Positions 61,906 through 64,000 of a stretch of 64,000 bases of DNA are shown piece after piece; within the stretch, counting starts at the first letter, position 1; every line of letters begins with the position of its first letter. The stretch covers positions 1 through 64,000 of the forward strand of contig JAGHUI010000010.1 in assembly GCA_018064885.1 (NCBI GenBank), given 5' to 3'. A program made the position numbers and the translations under genes. This DNA comes from Candidatus Minthosoma equi (GTDB lineage Bacteria > Bacteroidota > Bacteroidia > Bacteroidales > Bacteroidaceae). Under the pieces are notes generated by a model that worked only from the letters and a program-made list of their open reading frames with translations, was not told where the DNA came from and ran no database searches.

Positions 61906-63006
61906 ATGAAGAAGATAACTGCAATGGCGATGGCGGTAATGCTTATGGCATCCGCTACCGCATCGGCACAGACAATTGCGCCAAAGGGAAAGGTTGTAAA
62001 GCCTTCGGACACCCACATCCTGTATGTGGGACGCATAGACAACAGCAATGCTGACCGTCCTGTGTTCACATTCCCTGGAGTGCAGATCCGCTCAGGATTC
62101 ACAGGCACATCACTCAAGATGATGGCAAAGCCAAAGTCGGGCTATTTCATGGCTCAGATTGATGGAGGTGAGGCATTCAAGGTGGGATTCAACAGCGAAC
62201 AGGATTCCATCGTGAGCCTTGCAACAGCTTTGAAGAAAGGCAAGCATCAGGTAAACGTGATGTATGTGAATGAGGGCTATGACAGAATGCCTGAGTTCTG
62301 GGGATTCATTGTTGACGAAGGCTGCTCGCTCACAGACGCTAAGGCATTGCCAGAGAAACGCATAGAGTTCATCGGCAACAGCATCACTTGCGGATATGGC
62401 GTAGAAGCATCGAGCGAAAGCTGTCATTTCATGGACGAGACATCAAACCACTACTACACATACGCTGCTGAGACAGCACGCAGATTGGGCGCTATGCACT
62501 ATACTGTAGCACGTTCAGGCATTGGCGTTTACAGAAACTACAATGGTCCTAAGACAGGCGATGCCGTGAACATGAATACCGAGTACAGCCACACATTATT
62601 ATATAAGAAAGACGCTGCATGGGATTTCTCACGCTACACTCCTCAGCTTGTGTGCATCAACCTTGGCACAAACGACACATCAACAACAGGCGCTGATCCT
62701 AAGCTCTTGCAGAAGGGTTACGAGAACCTCTACAAGCAAGTTCGCTCACACTATCCAGAAGCAAAGATCGTGTTCCTTTGCGGTTGCATGATGAGAGGAG
62801 AGAACGATTTGGCTGTGGCAAAGAAAGCTATGGACGAAACAATGGAGAAGGCTCATAACGAAGGAGACAAGGAGGTCTATAGATTTGACTTCACTCCACA
62901 CGATGGAAGCCTTGGCTATGGCGCTGATTGGCACCCAAGCTACAAGCAGCACCAGAAGATGGCTGACGAGCTCACGCCATACGTGAAGAAATTAATGAGT
63001 TGGTAA
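61906..63006 (+). CDS. Secreted SGNH/GDSL esterase, CE2 (acetylxylan esterase)-like
   Basis: 366 residues with signal peptide (ending SATASAQ). An N-terminal jelly-roll domain spans about residues 25-135. The SGNH catalytic domain follows: IEFIGNSITCGYG (nucleophile Ser), a Gly block, CINLGTNDTS (Asn) and GADWHPSYKQH (Asp-His). This two-domain layout is typical of CE2 esterases, which remove acetyl groups from xylose units. Together with the upstream GH51 it fits debranching of acetylated arabinoxylan. Substrate remains inferred. Confidence 0.9.
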   Translation: MKKITAMAMAVMLMASATASAQTIAPKGKVVKPSDTHILYVGRIDNSNADRPVFTFPGVQIRSGFTGTSLKMMAKPKSGYFMAQIDGGEAFKVGFNSEQDSIVSLATALKKGKHQVNVMYVNEGYDRMPEFWGFIVDEGCSLTDAKALPEKRIEFIGNSITCGYGVEASSESCHFMDETSNHYYTYAAETARRLGAMHYTVARSGIGVYRNYNGPKTGDAVNMNTEYSHTLLYKKDAAWDFSRYTPQLVCINLGTNDTSTTGADPKLLQKGYENLYKQVRSHYPEAKIVFLCGCMMRGENDLAVAKKAMDETMEKAHNEGDKEVYRFDFTPHDGSLGYGADWHPSYKQHQKMADELTPYVKKLMSW

Positions 63007-63010
63007 AAGA

Positions 63011-63062
63011 CCCTCTCTGCCCTGCGGGCATCTCCCCCATAAAGGGGAGACCATGCGGAACA
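63011..63062 (+). repeat. CCCC/GGGG hairpin repeat, copy 3
   Basis: TCTCCCC (63031-63037) pairs with GGGGAGA (63044-63050). GGGGAGACCATGCGG is identical to copy 1. It lies between the esterase and the convergent methyltransferase, where it could end transcripts. Confidence 0.75.
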
Positions 63063-63075
63063 AGGGCCATGCGGA

Positions 63076-63834
63076 TTAAAAACGGCGGCGGAACTCGGAA
63101 CAGATGATGGCGGTGGCGATTGCTACGTTGAGAGATTCGGAGGTTTCGGTACCTTCGGGATAGTTAGGAATGTAGAGGCGCTGGGTGACCAGCTTTGAGA
63201 CGGCATCAGAGACGCCTTTGCCTTCATTACCCATAACAATAACACCAGTTTGTGTCAATTCCTTTTTGTAGAAATTATCACCATCAAGGAACGTGCCATA
63301 AACTGGTGTTTCTTTTGGCAAGGATGATAGCATGGATGGGAGGTCAACATAGTGAAGCTGCACATGGGCAATGCCTCCCATTGTGGCTTGTACTGTCTTT
63401 GGATTGTAAATGTCGGCACAACCTAATGAGCAGAAAATATGGTTGATGCCAAACCAGTCAGCAAGGCGAACAATGGTGCCAAGATTGCCGGGGTTCTGAA
63501 CATCATCAAGAGCAAGGACAAGCTCGCTGGACGCCACTTCTACAGGATTAACAGAATAGACAGGTTGTTTGAAGATGGCAAGAACCTGCTGTGGTGTTTC
63601 TTGGAATGATGCACGACGAAGCTCATCTGGAGTTACAATGTCGATTTCGGCTGATCCAAGGAGGCTGCGATGGGATTCGATCCAATCTTCTGTAGCAGCA
63701 ATGTAGTTACATTGGAACTTGCCAAGGAGATCGCCAACGAGCTTGTGACCTTCTGCAACAAAAACGCCATCGGCTTTTCTGTGCTTCTTCATTTCCAAAG
63801 AATGAATGTATTTTATTCGGTTCTTGCTTATCAT
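63076..63834 (-). CDS. TrmH-family (SPOUT) rRNA/tRNA 2'-O-methyltransferase
   Basis: The ATG at 63834 (MISKNRIKYIHSL) is used; a frame to 63948 would include the promoter. 252 residues. An N-terminal RNA-binding segment has VFVAEGHKLVGDLL. The SPOUT knot has DDVQNPGNLGTIVRLADWFG, VIVMGNEGKGVS and the C-terminal SLNVAIATAIICSEFRR. It methylates a ribose 2'-O in structured RNA using S-adenosylmethionine; the exact site is unknown. A minus-strand -7 box lies at 63874-63881. Confidence 0.93.
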   Translation of the reverse strand: MISKNRIKYIHSLEMKKHRKADGVFVAEGHKLVGDLLGKFQCNYIAATEDWIESHRSLLGSAEIDIVTPDELRRASFQETPQQVLAIFKQPVYSVNPVEVASSELVLALDDVQNPGNLGTIVRLADWFGINHIFCSLGCADIYNPKTVQATMGGIAHVQLHYVDLPSMLSSLPKETPVYGTFLDGDNFYKKELTQTGVIVMGNEGKGVSDAVSKLVTQRLYIPNYPEGTETSESLNVAIATAIICSEFRRRF

Positions 63835-63873
63835 CTTATGCGTATTTTTGCTTTCCTTATATTCTATTTTATG

Positions 63874-63904
63874 CAAAGGTAGCACAATTTGCTTTGCTGA
63901 TAAA
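63874..63904 (-). promoter_or_regulatory. Promoter of the TrmH-family gene
   Basis: On the minus strand TTTA (complement of 63901-63904), 19 bases, then TACCTTTG (complement of 63874-63881). One base differs from the consensus -33 box. Confidence 0.6.
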
Positions 63905-63925
63905 GAGAATGTGGGTATTTTTTCG

Positions 63926-63933
63926 TAAATTTG
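63926..63933 (+). promoter_or_regulatory. -7 box of the gene entering at 63952
   Basis: TAAATTTG lies 18 bases before ATG 63952. It is divergent from the methyltransferase promoter. Confidence 0.5.
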
Positions 63934-63951
63934 CATAATATTTGGCATAAG

Positions 63952-64000
63952 ATGAAGAGTTCATTCAGTCATATCATTCTTTTCTTCTCTCTGAGCATGA
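63952..64000 (+). CDS. Start of a gene running off the window, probable signal peptide
   Basis: ATG at 63952 gives MKSSFSHIILFFSLSM before the edge, with a hydrophobic core typical of a secreted or membrane protein. A -7 box sits 18 bases upstream. Nothing more can be said from 16 codons. Confidence 0.45.
   Translation, partial: MKSSFSHIILFFSLSM

Overview
This window reads as chromosomal DNA of a Bacteroidales bacterium, most likely Prevotella or a close relative from a gut or rumen. Genes lack Shine-Dalgarno sequences. Many are preceded by the Bacteroidetes -7 box TAnnTTTG, several with TTTG about 19-20 bases upstream. The gene set includes families typical of the phylum: DUF6452/DUF6048, DUF4293, DUF4199, LruC lipoproteins, a FadL-like porin and the divergent omega subunit. 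There is no prophage, insertion sequence with a transposase, or CRISPR array.

Layout. 1-3837: end of a pentose-use operon (FGGY kinase, transketolase, RpiB), closed by a clear terminator. 3900-4848: about 950 bases with no convincing gene, but with inverted repeats, two consensus promoters serving no recognised gene, and one copy of a dispersed element with terminal inverted repeats. 4849-7481: a zinc-ribbon membrane protein, a small membrane protein and a DUF3298-like lipoprotein. 7423-11007 (minus): a five-gene housekeeping operon (nitroreductase, DUF2520 protein, KdsC-like phosphatase, Maf, geranylgeranyl-reductase-like flavoprotein). 11194-20560: mltG, a secreted GH43, a secreted GH2, nadE and a TIGR02757 gene. 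20703-30404: ettA, an aromatic- and glycine-rich secreted protein, a FadL-like porin, a Cof hydrolase, a small secreted protein, a PcrA-type helicase and nspC. 30526-31078 (minus): five tRNAs behind a consensus promoter. 31284-33025 (minus): bamD, omega and DUF4293. 33188-36272: uvrB and ruvC, separated by 472 bases holding two tandem structured repeats and a modular palindrome. 36400-46622: membrane and lipoprotein genes, GT2, ApbE, a Crp regulator, an M3 peptidase, dCMP deaminase, an S41 protease and 5-formyl-THF cyclo-ligase. 46629-54764: a RelA/SpoT homologue with a degenerate synthetase domain, a BtuB-like TonB receptor, a cell-wall amidase, MlaD and dnaA. 54916-64000: a large LruC lipoprotein, a small lipoprotein, a secreted GH51 arabinofuranosidase, a CE2-like esterase, a TrmH-type methyltransferase and the first codons of a further gene.

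How the parts fit. The GH43, GH2, GH51 and CE2-like enzymes would release and deacetylate arabinose-containing side chains of arabinoxylan or arabinogalactan. The kinase, transketolase and RpiB would pass the pentoses into central metabolism. Most other genes are housekeeping: DNA repair, replication initiation, cell envelope and translation.

The most unusual material is non-coding. Two 74-base tandem hairpins before ruvC keep the same loop, bulge and length while their stems differ completely. A dispersed element with terminal inverted repeats occurs at 4723 and 59195 in opposite orientation. A modular palindrome occurs at 20594 and 35512. The region at 4100-4730 has promoters but no recognisable gene.
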